Below, piece by piece: positions 10,610-22,425 of a stretch of DNA of 64,000 bases. Below the pieces are notes generated by a model that saw nothing but the letters and a program-made list of their open reading frames with translations, made no database searches and was not told the DNA's origin. Numbering within the stretch: position 1 is the first letter of the stretch; every line of letters begins with the position of its first letter. The DNA comes from Cepaea nemoralis. Its lineage: Eukaryota; Mollusca; Gastropoda; Stylommatophora; Helicidae. Location of the stretch: NCBI GenBank assembly GCA_014155875.1, contig JACEFZ010026849.1, positions 362,001-426,000 of the forward strand, in the 5' to 3' direction. The position numbers and the translations under genes were made by a program.

Positions 10610-10830
10610 CGTTTCTATCCTGTTTCAGGATATTGCGGTCAACATCAGCATCTTTCAGCTGTATGTTGATTCCTAGGCTAGATTACGCTCATCAGCACGC
10701 CACGACTTTCTGAGCGACCGGCTCCATACTCTCATAAGTCACTGGCGCGACTCGAACCACTTCCAATTCTCGTGCGCTCACGTCAACCACGAGAGTATTC
10801 GGGGTTACGGAGAAAGCTGCTAACCCCTCG
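10610..10830 (-). repeat. SINE-2 family copy
   Basis: This is the reverse complement of SINE-2. It contains 'ttgcggtcaacatcagcatc', 'tttctgagcgaccggctc' and 'ggagaaagctgctaacccc', and ends at 'ggccagggag', the complement of the tRNA-like head. Confidence 0.75.
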
Positions 10831-11479
10831 GCCAGGGAGTGGTAGCATAATGTCGGCTGGAAAATAGTTCTTATGAGATTTACTTTAGTATTTATATGTA
10901 TCTTTCTATGCAATAGAAAGGCAGTGGCTCCATTAGACACAACATAACACAACTCAACCCACAGCTACAATTTTGTTACAGAAATTAATTCACATGTCCA
11001 CAATATGTACATGTAACACCGAGTCTTGTCTTCAAGTTTCACTAACACACAATAATACTCTAATGCAGATGTTACAATTTTCACACGCTAGTTATTATAT
11101 TATGGCCGGCAAACCTCTTTCAACAAAAACCCACAACAAAAGCATCGCTTGTAACAGAAACTTCTGCTTCGGTTTGTATTCGCGATACTTGAGTTGTGGC
11201 CCTAATGTCCGGATTGTTTATGAAAGCCCAGCCCTTAAGAATGTCACCTGTGTAATCTGCACACACTAGGAATCATCCCATAGGCTGCCACAACGTTTGT
11301 GCTTTATGGTGTCTACATTTTTTTTAAATAGAATGTCTACGTTTATTACAACTCTAGGTGGAAATCAATGAATCACATGCCAGTAAATTATGACCTTTGA
11401 TTGTATGATGATTGTATGTGTTTATGTGTTAATGCGTATTTTGTATCTGTGTATGTGTTCTCTCTGTCTATGTGTTCTC

Positions 11480-11490
11480 TATATGTATGT

Positions 11491-11563
<73 letters not shown>

Positions 11564-11605
11564 AAAGTTTGTTCGTTCGTTCGTTCGTTCTCTCTCTCTC
11601 TCTCT
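11480..11605. repeat. (CT)n and (TTCG)n microsatellite
   Basis: About 75 bp of pure CT dinucleotide is followed by an (GTTC)n run and a second, shorter CT tract. The next 250 bp are TGTG-rich. Open frames across this stretch are low-complexity artefacts. Confidence 0.95.
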
Positions 11606-12309
11606 AGCCTGTATGTGTGTTCTCTATGTACGTGTTCTCTAACCTGTGTATGTGTTCTCTCTGTGTGAAAGTATGTTCTCTCTGTGTATGTGTTATCTGT
11701 GTTTGAAAGCATGTTCTCTGTGTAATGGTGTGTATTCTAAATGTCTTTGTGTGTTCTATTAGTATGTATGTGTGTGTGTGTGTGTCTCGTGTGTATTTGA
11801 GTGTACCTGTGTGCGCCTTTATGTGCATGTGTGCGTCTTTGTGAGCATATTACGTGTGTCCCGTATGAATATATATTCGTGTGTGTTTGGTTCTTGCTTC
11901 CTTCGCCCTACTTTTAACTGAAAACGACTTTAATTATGCTGTATCGGTTAAAAGCGAAGCTGTCGTGTATGTGCTTTTTGACCGAGACATCCGACTTCTG
12001 CATGAAGAGAAGAGAGACAGATTTGTCTCTCACCACAAATCAATAACGTTCCTAGCAACTCAACTTGTGTAATTTCTTCTTCTTCATGGGTATCCTTCTA
12101 CCTCCTCCTCCTCCCCATCACCTCCTATTATCTCCTAATGGAGCATACGCAGTCAACCATCAGACGCCGAGCCCTCCTATCCTTGCTGTCCCCTGCAGCT
12201 CTTTGTATGTCCTCCCCATATTATGTTTCCTCCTCGTCTTCTTCTTCGCACACCTTCAGATATCAATATGCATGTACCCGTAGACACCAGCAGTTCACGT
12301 GGGGCATTT

Positions 12310-12550
12310 ATCTCCCTAGTTTGTCCTCAAATGTAACCTTCTTTGTTCTGTGTATGTTGGGTACCCCAACAGCAAATGTTTGGCCATCATTTTATCAGTT
12401 CTACAGTTACATTCATCAGTATCTGTTCCTATCTTTAGTCCCTGAAACAAGTGGTATATCAGCCTGTTGTGTCCCATTCGTAAGTCTAAATAGTGTAGTA
12501 TGTTCTCTTCGGTTGACTTTCGTAGCACGTATAATTCTTTCTGGCGGCCT
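12310..12550 (-). pseudogene. LINE A 3'-coding-end fragment
   Basis: The minus-strand frame 12528-12316 reads LRMGHNRLIYHLFQ, then DECNCRTDKMMAKHLL and YPTYTEQR. It matches residues 1202-1248 of the full-length LINE A ORF at 32450-36301. It is a decayed short remnant. Confidence 0.8.
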
Positions 12551-13114
12551 GGATGTTCTGATTACCACTTGATTCTAAATTGATTGTTCTAATTCTCTTC
12601 TCCGTGTGGGTTTAGTTCCCCTCACTATATATTTTGGCCCGTGGATTCCACATGAAGAACTTTATATTTAAACAATTAACCAGTTTGTGTTTTCCCCCAC
12701 TGTGTGTCCTACCCAGGGCCAGCGTGATTTCTTCATCGACTGATTCCATGAAGCTGGGACGCAGAGGTGTTTCCAAGGCACCAGGGCCAGGTTCTATACT
12801 GGTCAAGACCTACTAACTACGTCCTAACCGTGCGTCCTGGGCAACAGGCCCCTTCGGAGTCCTGGCTAACGTAGTATGATCGCTGATTCTTCCGAAGTCG
12901 GAGAGTATCTGCCTGCACGGCGAGGAACCACCAGTCTGCACACGAATAAGCCAGACATGGGACAACTGATACTCACGCAAACCTCAGGTCCTGTACGACA
13001 TCACACTGATGTTGGACAACAGGATGTCTTCATCCGACATACAGGACCTTGCGCTGGAGTTCATAGCCAGCGAACACAAGCAAGCAAGCACTGGAACTCG
13101 TTAAAATGTCCCAC

Positions 13115-13200
13115 TCGATGGGGATTCGAATACGCGACCACTGGGCAGACAGGCAAGCGTGTTAACCGCTCCGCCACCGTGCTCTCACATTGTGTGTAGG
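13115..13200 (-). repeat. SINE-3 head fragment
   Basis: The reverse complement shows 'ggtggcggagcggttaacac' and 'attcgaatccccatcg', the A and B box region of SINE-3. The body is missing. The adjoining 13207-13310 is an inverted copy of 7256-7354. Confidence 0.7.
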
Positions 13201-13790
13201 TACTATGATAGGTCTAGCAAACCGGTGGCGAATTTACATGATCCCTGAAACAGGTTCATGAATCACGAAGGAAATTGGAGGAAAGGTACTGATCACAAGC
13301 ACAGGATCTTCAATAAGCTCCTCCACGATGATTGTGTCATGCCATTTAGTCCTTCTAGTCTGCGCAGAGGCCAATGAATAAATGTCTGTAGTTTATTAAT
13401 ATGGTCCCTATAGGGGCGCGTTGATGTGATAGTAAGGACGAAACGCTGGCAATGTCAAGTAACGGATTTCGTATACTGTCGTCAAAATTGCCGTGTGCGC
13501 TAGGAGTATATAAGCATTTATAGATTCACCCGTGTTCACGCATTTAGGATTATACTTAAAATAAAAACTAAACCAAGCAAATTAACAATAAATTAAACGA
13601 AGAACACTGACAAAAACGTATCTAAAATTCAAAATCACACAATGAAATGGTCGTTAGCTAAGCTAACATAAATGGCTCTATACTTTATTTAGACTTGTGC
13701 AGCTTTTAATCGACCCCGCTTCATAACATGGACACTGTTTAGAAATTTCAGAGAAATGTTTGGGGTGGGGGGGGGGGTTGGGGGGGGGGA

Positions 13791-13792
<2 letters not shown>

Positions 13793-13884
<92 letters not shown>
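13793..13884. repeat. (GA)n microsatellite flanked by G and C runs
   Basis: About 90 bp of GA dinucleotide is preceded by G-runs (13763-13790) and followed by C-runs (13907-13927). Confidence 0.95.
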
Positions 13885-13887
<3 letters not shown>

Positions 13888-13994
13888 TAGCAAAAAGGGA
13901 ACTTGACCCCCCCCCCTCCCCCCCCCCTCAAGGAATGCTCCAAGAGCAGTATCTGCCGTGTAACTGTCTTTACTTTATATAATTATTGGCTACT

Positions 13995-14265
13995 ACCCTA
14001 AAGGTGGCGGCCGTGGTGGTGCAATGGCCGGTACCGACTGCCACTGGCCTGGTGATCAAGTGTTCGAATCCCCATCTTTTAAATGGACATGGGCTTCCAG
14101 ATCAACCCAACCTAAACTGGGCATCATGAAATGTTCTGTGAAGCAAAGAGGGCCGTGGTGAGTACATCAACATCGAGTGTCCATTGGTCTATAAAAAAAT
14201 ATGTGGTTAGTGCCATATCCCCAACACACCACAAGCCGTGTATACTTCCCTCGGTGCATCCTCAC
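13995..14265 (+). repeat. SINE-3 family copy
   Basis: The tRNA-like head 'ggtggtgcaatggccggt' with the B box 'gttcgaatccccatc' is followed by the SINE-3 body ('gggcttccagatcaaccc', 'atgaaatgttctgtgaag', 'attggtctataaaa'). Confidence 0.75.
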
Positions 14266-14744
14266 ATAAACAAAGTGGGCCACAGGGAACACCGATCGAC
14301 CAGCCAAACCAGAACATAAAACAAATTAGTAGAAAGTTAACGTCTAGGTGCATTCAGGACTTTATTAACCTGACAAACAGAAACCATCCTAAGGCATTCT
14401 TAAGTAACGTATGACTATTCACGAATCACGCTTCTATGCATTGCAGAGAAGAGCTCTATTATATAAGTATCCTAAATTCAATAACAGCTGCAAATAAAGC
14501 CATATGGAGGAAAATAAACAGTTTGTTAAGCCAGTCTTGCATTTTGGCCGATATACGGTGTGTGCCCTTTTTTTTTTTTTTAAACTATGCTGATCTGAAA
14601 CAAAACTGGATACGACCTCACTAAACACCGTTGATTATATAATTAATTAGCTATAAATAACAAATGTTGGTGTCCTCGATCTTACAGATAAATAACGGGG
14701 ACAAAACAGAATGTAATTATACTGTCATTATTTTCTTAAGTCGC

Positions 14745-14960
14745 ATCATCATCATTTGCCAGGCAAAATGGGTAAGGGTTCATAACTCTCCAAAGACCTC
14801 GGTCTTTAATGTTCTAGATCAAACCTATTGTTGATATCCCTCCATGCCATCGTCATATACAACAATGATCATTTCTCTAGGTCTACCTCTCCCTTCGCTA
14901 ATCCTTCCAGTTGTCATGATTTCCTCCAATGCCTCCTTTCACATTGTATCACCAAACAAC
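14745..14960 (-). pseudogene. LINE C 3'-end fragment
   Basis: The minus strand reads KEALEEIMTTGRISEGRGRP with REM, matching the family C tail at 24120-24220. It ends in (ATG)n next to 'gcatcatcatcat', the TGATGA-type tail of this family. Confidence 0.6.
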
Positions 14961-15204
14961 ACTGTCTGTTTCTTATAGTTGTGCATGTCTCAGAATCCAC
15001 ATCTCAGCTGCCTCCAAGCTTTCTTTATAAAGGGGTATATTCAAGTGAAAACCTGAAAGGTGTGATATAAATTATAATAACCATACCAATGTCTCGTAAC
15101 CTGTCAGTATTGTTGTTAAGGATGCCTAGAGTGATATCGCGGTGCAGACGAACACGATGTCGTCATAAGGACCGTTTAAAGATGGTAGCCCCACTTTTTG
15201 CACC

Positions 15205-15390
15205 AAATAGGAACAGCAAAACGGGTTCTATATAGCATTTTAGCACTCTCTTTCTTACATTCATTGATAGCGACTTATTGCATAAGATACTCTTCATTTC
15301 AGAAAATGAAGTATATCTTATGCAATAAGTCGCTATCAATGAATGTAAGAGAATGCTAAAATGCTATATAGAACCAGTTTTGCTGTATGG
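15205..15390. repeat. Long palindrome, about 85-bp arms
   Basis: The left arm (about 15208-15299) is the near-perfect reverse complement of the right arm (about 15301-15388), with practically no loop. Both contain 'tgcaataagtcgctatcaat' or its complement. The right arm is the coding sequence of a LINE C fragment (NKSLSMNVRERMLKCYIEPV). The left arm is therefore an inverted duplication of it. Confidence 0.85.
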
Positions 15391-15484
15391 GCAGCGAATC
15401 TTGGAATGTAAATAAACAAATTAGGAAGAACTTAGCAACAGAGATGTGGTTTTTAAGACGAATGTTGCGAATTCTTTGGGCTGC
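15301..15484 (+). pseudogene. LINE C fragment, left part (split by gypsy)
   Basis: The plus strand encodes a decayed reverse transcriptase C-terminal region, ending EMWFLRRMLRILW at the gypsy 5' LTR. The reading resumes after the 3' LTR at 24025 as RVTNNDCLKEANETRT. The last four bases before the LTR, CTGC, are duplicated after the other LTR. Confidence 0.85.
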
Positions 15485-15787
15485 TGTAACAGTAAAGGGA
15501 GTAGCTTAGGAGTAAAGAGTTAAGGAATGCTGCGCATTCCTTGACTAGTGGGAAAACCATAGCTAGTGAACGTGTGTGCACGAATGAAGAAGTGTATCTA
15601 GGTGGGACACACACGTCACTTGGGGGTCAGCTAGCAGGAAAGAAGGTAAACATCGGATTTTGAGTAGACTATCATTATGCTGTAGTGGAACGATTCGACA
15701 AATAAAGAATGTTATAAACAACGGAGACTTGTGTCCTATACGATCACGTGCCTTCTAACCTGTGTGTAACACCTCTACACTGTAATA
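15485..15787 (+). repeat. Gypsy 5' LTR
   Basis: It starts TGTAACAG and carries AATAAA at about 15700 as the likely poly(A) signal. An alternative boundary, TG...TACA two bases further on, does not yield a TSD, so I prefer the end at 15787. It is identical to 23722-24024. Confidence 0.95.
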
Positions 15788-17061
15788 CAGGTTGATTTGG
15801 TGCCTTTGACCTCAAAGAGCAACATGGGATGTTGAGGAGAGAGTTACCGCCATGGAATATTGTTGTGTCTGGGCGTCTGGAGAAGGAAGTTTTTTAAGTA
15901 AATGATAATAAGAAACGCAACAGCTGAAAGCCCGCCCAGGGGTAGTTGTTGTGGGTTCTCAGTGTATTTCTGTTTAAAAAGGAGATAGATTTCTCAGGCC
16001 AGCTCAAAAAGGTTTGATTGTTAAACTTATTTTTTTTGAAAGACTGATGTTTTTATCTGATAAATAGTCTGAAATAACTTGATCACTGACCAACGCTAAT
16101 TGTATAATGAGATCAAGTAATGCCGTTTTGCATCAAAAATTAGTACACAAGGTTATCAGAATGAACTCGCTGATTACATGTTACAACTTGTGAAGTCTCG
16201 AGGTACCAGAAATGATTTGATTTCAACAGAACGATAAGCTGCTCCAAATAAAACTCCAAGTAAAACAAAGAATGGTGAAAATTATGAGTTTTAACTCATT
16301 GGACTGTTGAAGGTGAAGTCAAGGTTATTGCAAATTCCATAGTTATTGAGTCGAGATCCTCAATATTCTCTACAGTTACTTCACTTAAATGAAAGCATTG
16401 ATGAAAATTATCTCAAGTCAAAATTTAGTATGCTCAGTTTAAACTGACAGTTGTTGAAATGCCACGTAACAAATAAGGGAGTGGATAGCGTCAGGTTTAA
16501 ATCCAATTATTCTCGACTTGATCATTTTTACGCTGAAACATGTGAAAAGGCCAGATATGCTGTTGGAAAGTGAGTTTGCTGAAACCGTGAGCAGTTGTCG
16601 GTTGAATAAGCGTGAAGGTGACCTTGCTTGACGGAGATTAAAGTCCAACGCTTACAGTACAGTCAATAGAGCAAGCAATCAAGCAGTCTTGGATTGATCG
16701 AGCACAACCAGCGACAGGAAAACTATAGAAAACTGACTTCGACTTCGATTGAATTAGGAAATCCAGAGGTTTTTTTGTGTTCTGATCCTTTCAACGGTGT
16801 CGATTAGAGTCCTTTTTTTTGGTCTTGGTATCAGGATCAATTGAAAATTTCTGCGTCACGATTTCATTTAGGTTCTTTTATCAGGATTCGTGATTGCAAC
16901 GGAAAATTTTCTTCGCCAGGATCTTCGATTGGAGTCTTCAATTAGTATAGTTAGATAATAGGTAATATTAGAGTAATTAGTTGAACAGATTGTGTATTTG
17001 AAATTAATATTGTTTGAAATATTTTGTATATTGCTTGATAATTTCCAGTACAGATTCTAGA
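15788..17061 (+). other. Gypsy 5' untranslated leader
   Basis: The stretch of about 1.27 kb between the LTR and gag has many stop codons and no domain. It holds the putative primer-binding site near its start. It is long for a gypsy leader. Confidence 0.6.
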
Positions 17062-18072
17062 ATGCAACCCCAAGAATTTTCACAGGTACTGACTGGAGTT
17101 GGTGGGGCAATAGCAAGGTTGGATGCAGTATTAAGACAACAAAATGTAAGCAGTGATGTTGAAAGATTTAGTGGTCAGGCAAACCAGTTTAAGAAATGGG
17201 TCATTTCTATTGAGAAACATGCTTATTTAGTAAACGCTACAGATGAGGAGAAAAAGAATTTAGCATACAGAACAAGTACAAGTCCAGTTTCTGACCATAT
17301 AAGAAGAAAATTAGAAGCAGCAGGAGGTGAAACCTGGGAAGAATTTAAGGATGATCTCGCAAGAAAATACGCTGAAATTACTGATCCACAACACGCATTC
17401 TCAGTATTGCGACAGACTAGACAAAACACTACAGAAAGTGTGCAGCTATACAGTGACAGGTTAATCAATTTAGCTGAAGAGTCATTTTTAGGACAGAATG
17501 TACGAGCTGAAGAAGTAGAACGGATGTTAGTAGGAATTTTTGTTGATGGGATTAGGTCAGATGGATTGAAATTTAAATTATTAAGAGAGAATCCGGCAAG
17601 ATAGTCACAAGCGGTAGATATCGCTATACAAGAGGAAAGCTTGAGGAGAAGGTTTAGATTAAGAGTAGGACGAGAGTTAGGTAGTAGTTCGGAAGATAGA
17701 ATTGAAGAACCTATGGAAGTAGGACAGTATAGACATGGATGGAGAGGAAGACGAGGAGAAATACAGATGGTACAAAGAAACGATAATGTATATAATCAAG
17801 GTAGAGGAGGACAAGTGAGAAATACTGTAAGAAACATAGAAGGTAACACAAATAACTCGAATGTGGTTTGTTGGGGATGTCACCAACGTGGGCACATTTT
17901 TCGTTTCTGTGGTAACAGACGTGTCCCATCGAATACACAAAATAATAGAGGTGTTCAGACGAGTACACAGAATAGAACTGCAAATGGCAGACCAGCAAAT
18001 GGGAATTATGGAGAAATGCAAAGAAATTTTAGAAGATCAGGAAATCAGGGAAATTGGCATCCCGCTTACTGA
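17062..18072 (+). pseudogene. Gypsy gag, interrupted by an in-frame TAG
   Basis: I choose the ATG at 17062 (MQPQEFSQVLTG). The upstream ATG at 17014 adds a hydrophobic stretch that looks non-coding. The first part (to the TAG at 17602-17604) is capsid-like, with an internal RFSGQANQFKKW block. The same frame continues after the TAG to a TGA at 18070. That second part holds an arginine/glycine-rich region and one CCHC zinc knuckle, CWGCHQRGHIFRFC (C-x2-C-x4-H-x4-C), the usual nucleic-acid-binding motif. Pol begins in the -1 frame and overlaps the gag end from 18054, consistent with -1 frameshifting. The TAG could be a mutation or could be read through. Confidence 0.85.
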
Positions 18073-19208
18073 ACAGGGTCGGCAGTAGGAGGGAAGATAG
18101 TAAGATCCAAAAGGGGCATCAATGTATTAAAAATCCAAATGATGAGTATAATAGGACATTTAGAAATAAAAAACAAGCAGAGATAACACAATTGTCATTA
18201 AATATGGTGGATCCAAGCTCATGTATAGTAGAAATAGGAAAATATAAAGTTAGAACATTAGTTGATTCGGGAGCACAAGTTAGCGTGATTAAAGAAGCAT
18301 TTTTATATCGAATGTTAAAAAATTGTAAAATATTTAGAATTCAGGAGAATCTTCATTCGGTAACGGGACAAAAATTAGAAGTGCTAGGACAAACGATGAT
18401 AAACTTTAAATTAGGAGGGATAAATGTCAGGCATATGTTCCATGTAGTCAAAGATTTAAATAGGAATATGATATTGGGTAGAGATTTTTTATTGAAAAAT
18501 GGGGTGAGACTTTTATTTGATTTGCATAAATTAAAATTCCAAGATGTTTACGTAGATTTAGAAGAAGATATGCATGTGTCGACACTAGTTAGAGTTAAAA
18601 CGACCATGAATTTAAAACCACAGTCAGTTAATTTGATACAAGCGAAGCTAAAGAGAAACCCGTATTATGTAGCAGGAAACATAGTCAGAATCACTGAATT
18701 GCACAAGGAAATAATAGATGAGCCAGGTTTAGAAGTTCCGGATGGAATAATGGAATTGGATAAAAGTTTAACATTTCCAGTGATGGTTATTAATAACACA
18801 GGTAGAGAAATTAAATTATACAGAGGATGTGTAATAGCCAAGCTAGAACATAACGTTAGTGACATATTGGCAACAGACAGAGTAAATATGGCAGGCATAA
18901 GTTATTCTAGTGAAAGAATTAATAACAGACGCGGATGCGAAAAAAAAGGGAACGTAAGAATGGATGAATTGATCCATCCATCTAGAAGAAATACAGCCCA
19001 AATACATTCACTAGACAAAGTAACAAGAGAACAAGAATTGTTGGCACAATTAAAAACCCCGCCAGAAAATAAAGAAGTATTAGAACAACTTATAAAACAA
19101 AATCAGGATGTGTTTGCAATTAATGATTTAGAATTGGGAAAGACAAAAACAGTTACAATGGAAATAGATACGGGAGACCATCCACCAATTAGTTTAAAAA
19201 CCATATAG
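18054..19208 (+). pseudogene. Gypsy pol 5' part: aspartic protease and pre-RT
   Basis: This 384-codon frame has the retroviral-type aspartic protease signature LVDSGAQVSV at residues 69-78 (catalytic D71) and a second conserved block NMILGRDFL. It then leads to the region just before RT (MEIDTGDHPPISLK). It closes at a TAG because of an apparent extra A in the A5 run near 19197-19201. RT continues in the next frame. The enzyme would cleave the Gag-Pol polyprotein in the particle. Confidence 0.85.
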
Positions 19209-19254
19209 AACTCCATTAAGAAATAGAGAAGTCGTAGAAAAGGCAATAGAAGAT

Positions 19255-20712
19255 ATGTTGAAAGCAGGCATAATAACAAGATCAAAATCAGAATGGTCAT
19301 CTCCGGTGGTAATCGTAGCCAAATCTGATGGTTCGAACAGGTTCTGTTGTGACTACAGGGCGTTGAACACAATTACTAAGAATGTAGCGTACCCATTGCC
19401 GGTGATTGATGATATTTTGGGATTACTTAATGGCTCCACATTTTTCACAACACTAGACGCAAGATCAGGATTTTGGTGTATACCTATGTCAAAGGATGCT
19501 CAAAATAAGAGTGCTTTCTGTACTCATATGGGTTCGTACGAATTCTTACGTATGCCATTCGGTTTGAAAAATGCACCGTCTCACTATATGTTCTTAATAA
19601 ATGAAGTACTAGACGGTATGCAAAATTTTGCCCTAGCATATATAGATGACATATTAATATTTACGAAAGGAAATGTAGAGAATCATTTGAAACATATTAG
19701 ACTAGTATTTGACAGATTAAGAAGGCATGACGTTAAATTAAAGCTTAGCAAGTGCCAGTTTTTAAAAACAGAAACAAAATATTTAGGCTATATAATAAAT
19801 AGGGAAGGTATTAAACCAGACCAGGACAAGATAAAGGTTATTAAAGAGTTACCTGCTTCCACTAATGTTAAGGAAGTGCGTGCATTTATAGGAACGTGTG
19901 CATATTATAGGAGGTTTGTACCAGGGTTTTCAAGGATAGCAATACCTATTACGAATTTAACGGGTAAATACGCTAGATTTAAGTGGGATGATGAGTGTCA
20001 AAAAGCGTTCGAACTTTTAAAGGATAGCTTAACAGTGGTACCATTATTAACACATCCAGACCTGAATAAACAGCTAATACTATACACAGATGCTTCAGAC
20101 AACGCAATAGGAGCATGTTTGGTTCAACCATATGAAGGAGAAGAATCTGGAATACCAGGGGTTAAAAATGAAAGACCAATCTATTTCTTGTCTCATAAAC
20201 TCAGCAAGACTCAAAAGAAATGGCCGATTATTGAGAAAGAAGCATATGCTATACACTACGCTCTTCAAAAATTAAATTACTACTTACATAATGCCAATTT
20301 CATTATTAGAACTGACCACATGCCATTAAAGTCGATATTAGAAGCACCAATACAAAATAGGAAAATACAAACGTGGGCATTGAATTTACAGGGGTACAAT
20401 GCTAAGGTTGAATATGTTTCAGGGAAACATAATACATGCGCCGATCTTTTGTCTAGGATTCCATATACACAGTCATCAGGAAACACGGAAGATGAAGCTG
20501 AACCAGAGATAGACGATAGAAACTGGCAAGTAAATATATTAGATTCTGCCATAATAAATAGGGAAGAATTTGAGAGTTTACCATCGGATCAAGAGTCTGA
20601 ACCTAGAACAGAAGACCCACATTTAGAACAGTTTGATATGAAAGTAGAACAAGAGTTAGACCCAAAAATAGTACAAATAAAAAGAAAACTGAAAGAAACA
20701 GGGGGAAAATAG
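19255..20712 (+). pseudogene. Gypsy pol middle part: reverse transcriptase and RNase H
   Basis: The 485-codon frame carries the complete RT palm: LDARSG (catalytic D68), LRMPFGLKNAP at about residues 98-108 and YIDD at 129-132. A connection domain follows, then RNase H starting LYTDAS (D279) and containing TDHMPLK. Both active sites look intact. The frame stops at 20710 after a G5 run at about 20700-20704. The integrase zinc domain follows in another frame, which suggests a one-base indel in that run. Lengths and spacing are normal for 17.6/412-type gypsy elements. Confidence 0.95.
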
Positions 20713-20719
20713 TTTTAAA

Positions 20720-22425
20720 AGAAAGTTTGTAGAGTTACAAGAAGACAATCAATTATATTATATCAGTGAAAAAGGTGAAGGACTAAGAAAATATATTCCG
20801 AAACATTTAGAACAAGAAGTCTTAAAGGCATATCACGATAATAATGGTCATTTTGGACGAGATAAGTTAGTGAAGGCTATTAGCAGTAAATATTACTGGC
20901 CGAATTTATTCAAAAGCGTATATGAATATGTTGAAGCATGTGAAAAGTGTAGGTTAAGAAACATGAAGATAATCAAATGTCCTTTACAAGATACCGATAT
21001 TCCTCAATTTCCAATGCAGAAAGTAAGTTGGATATTTCAGGTCCTCATCCAAAAACATTATCGGGAAATGTATACCTACTACATATAGTTGATTCATATA
21101 GTCTCTGGCCAGAAGTTTATCCAATTCCAGACAAGAGTGCTGATTCAGTTATAAATATGCTGTTACAAGAATTTATACCAAGGTTTGGGTGTCCACAAAT
21201 AATACTTACAGACAATGGGAAAGAATTTGTAAATAGAAAGTTTGAAAAATTGGTAAAAGATTTGAATATAAAACACATTAGGACTTCATATTACAGACCA
21301 ACTTCTAATGCTAAAAATGAGAGACAACATAGAACACTATACAATGTTCTAGCGAAAAATGTAGAAGAACATGATATGGATTGGGATCTTTATTTGGGGA
21401 TAGCATTAGCGGCGATACGTACACACGAAAATGAAGGAACAGGTTTCTCACCATTTTACTTAGTACATGGGAGAGAACCAATATTGCCAATTGATAATTT
21501 ATTAAAGCCTAGGAGAAAATATCTGGGGGAAGATTTTCAGGAAACAAGGTTGCAAGAGATGCACAAAGCACATGTACGTTTAAGAAATAATATAATTAAG
21601 GCTAGAGAAAGACAGAAGAAATACGCAAATAAAAATGCACACTTACAAGAGTTCAACGTAGGTGATAGGGTGTATTACAAAAAACATAGAAAAAACTCTA
21701 AGTTTGATGCTCATTGGGTCCCGGGATATTATATTTTAGAAAAAAAGGGCCCAGTGTCATATACTATTAAGAATCAAATTTCAGGGCATGTTGCACGTTC
21801 ACATGTAGAACACTTAAGGCGGGATAATGAGGAAAGGGATGCAGAGAATAGTAATAATAATTATTGTTCCGAAGAAATATTGTCAGGTGGACAGATTGTC
21901 AGACAATCGGTATATCCTATACCTATAGAGAATGGGAAACAAGTGACAACAGCATCTACTACAGCTGAACAAGAAGAAACATTACCAAAAACAGTCATGA
22001 CAGGGGAAAATAACATGTATGACGATTATATTAGCGAAGAATCAGTCAAGGAAAAAATAGAACCTCCATTTATGAATACAAGACAGGCAGTAAAAAGAAA
22101 GTTGGATAGACAGAAAGAAAAAGAAATTAAGAGGCAAAGCAAACTTAGAGTGAATTCTTCAAGTGGTGAAGATATGCCACTATTTGAAAATTTGTTGAGA
22201 CGGCAAGACAGGAATATTAGATTGGATTTAGAAAGGAAGAAATTAGCGGTTGCTAGTAATGGTTATACAGATGGGGAACAAGAGATGGATGAAAAGTCAG
22301 AAACTGATGAAGAAGCTGATATGAAAGAAGATAGCTCTCCTCGGGAGGATAGCGACATTGATGTAGATATTGCACTTATCGAAAAAAATGTGAAGTTATT
22401 AAGAAAATGGAGAGGAGGTAGATAA
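20720..22425 (+). pseudogene. Gypsy integrase with C-terminal extension
   Basis: The HHCC zinc domain is at about 20830-20960 (AYHDNNGH ... CEKCR). A frame change near 21027, in a short T run, leads into 20977-22425, which holds the catalytic core. Counted in that frame the triad is D39 (HIVDSYS), D79 (LTDNGKEF) and E115 (NAKNERQ), a DD35E spacing. A GPVSYTIK block marks the GPY/F module of Ty3/gypsy integrases. A further acidic and charged tail of about 190 residues follows, without a known domain. No envelope-like protein follows. Confidence 0.9.

Noticed and set aside
11390..11828. Ser/Leu- and Arg/Glu-rich frames on both strands
   Set aside because: They come from the (CT)n tract and TGTG-rich neighbouring DNA.
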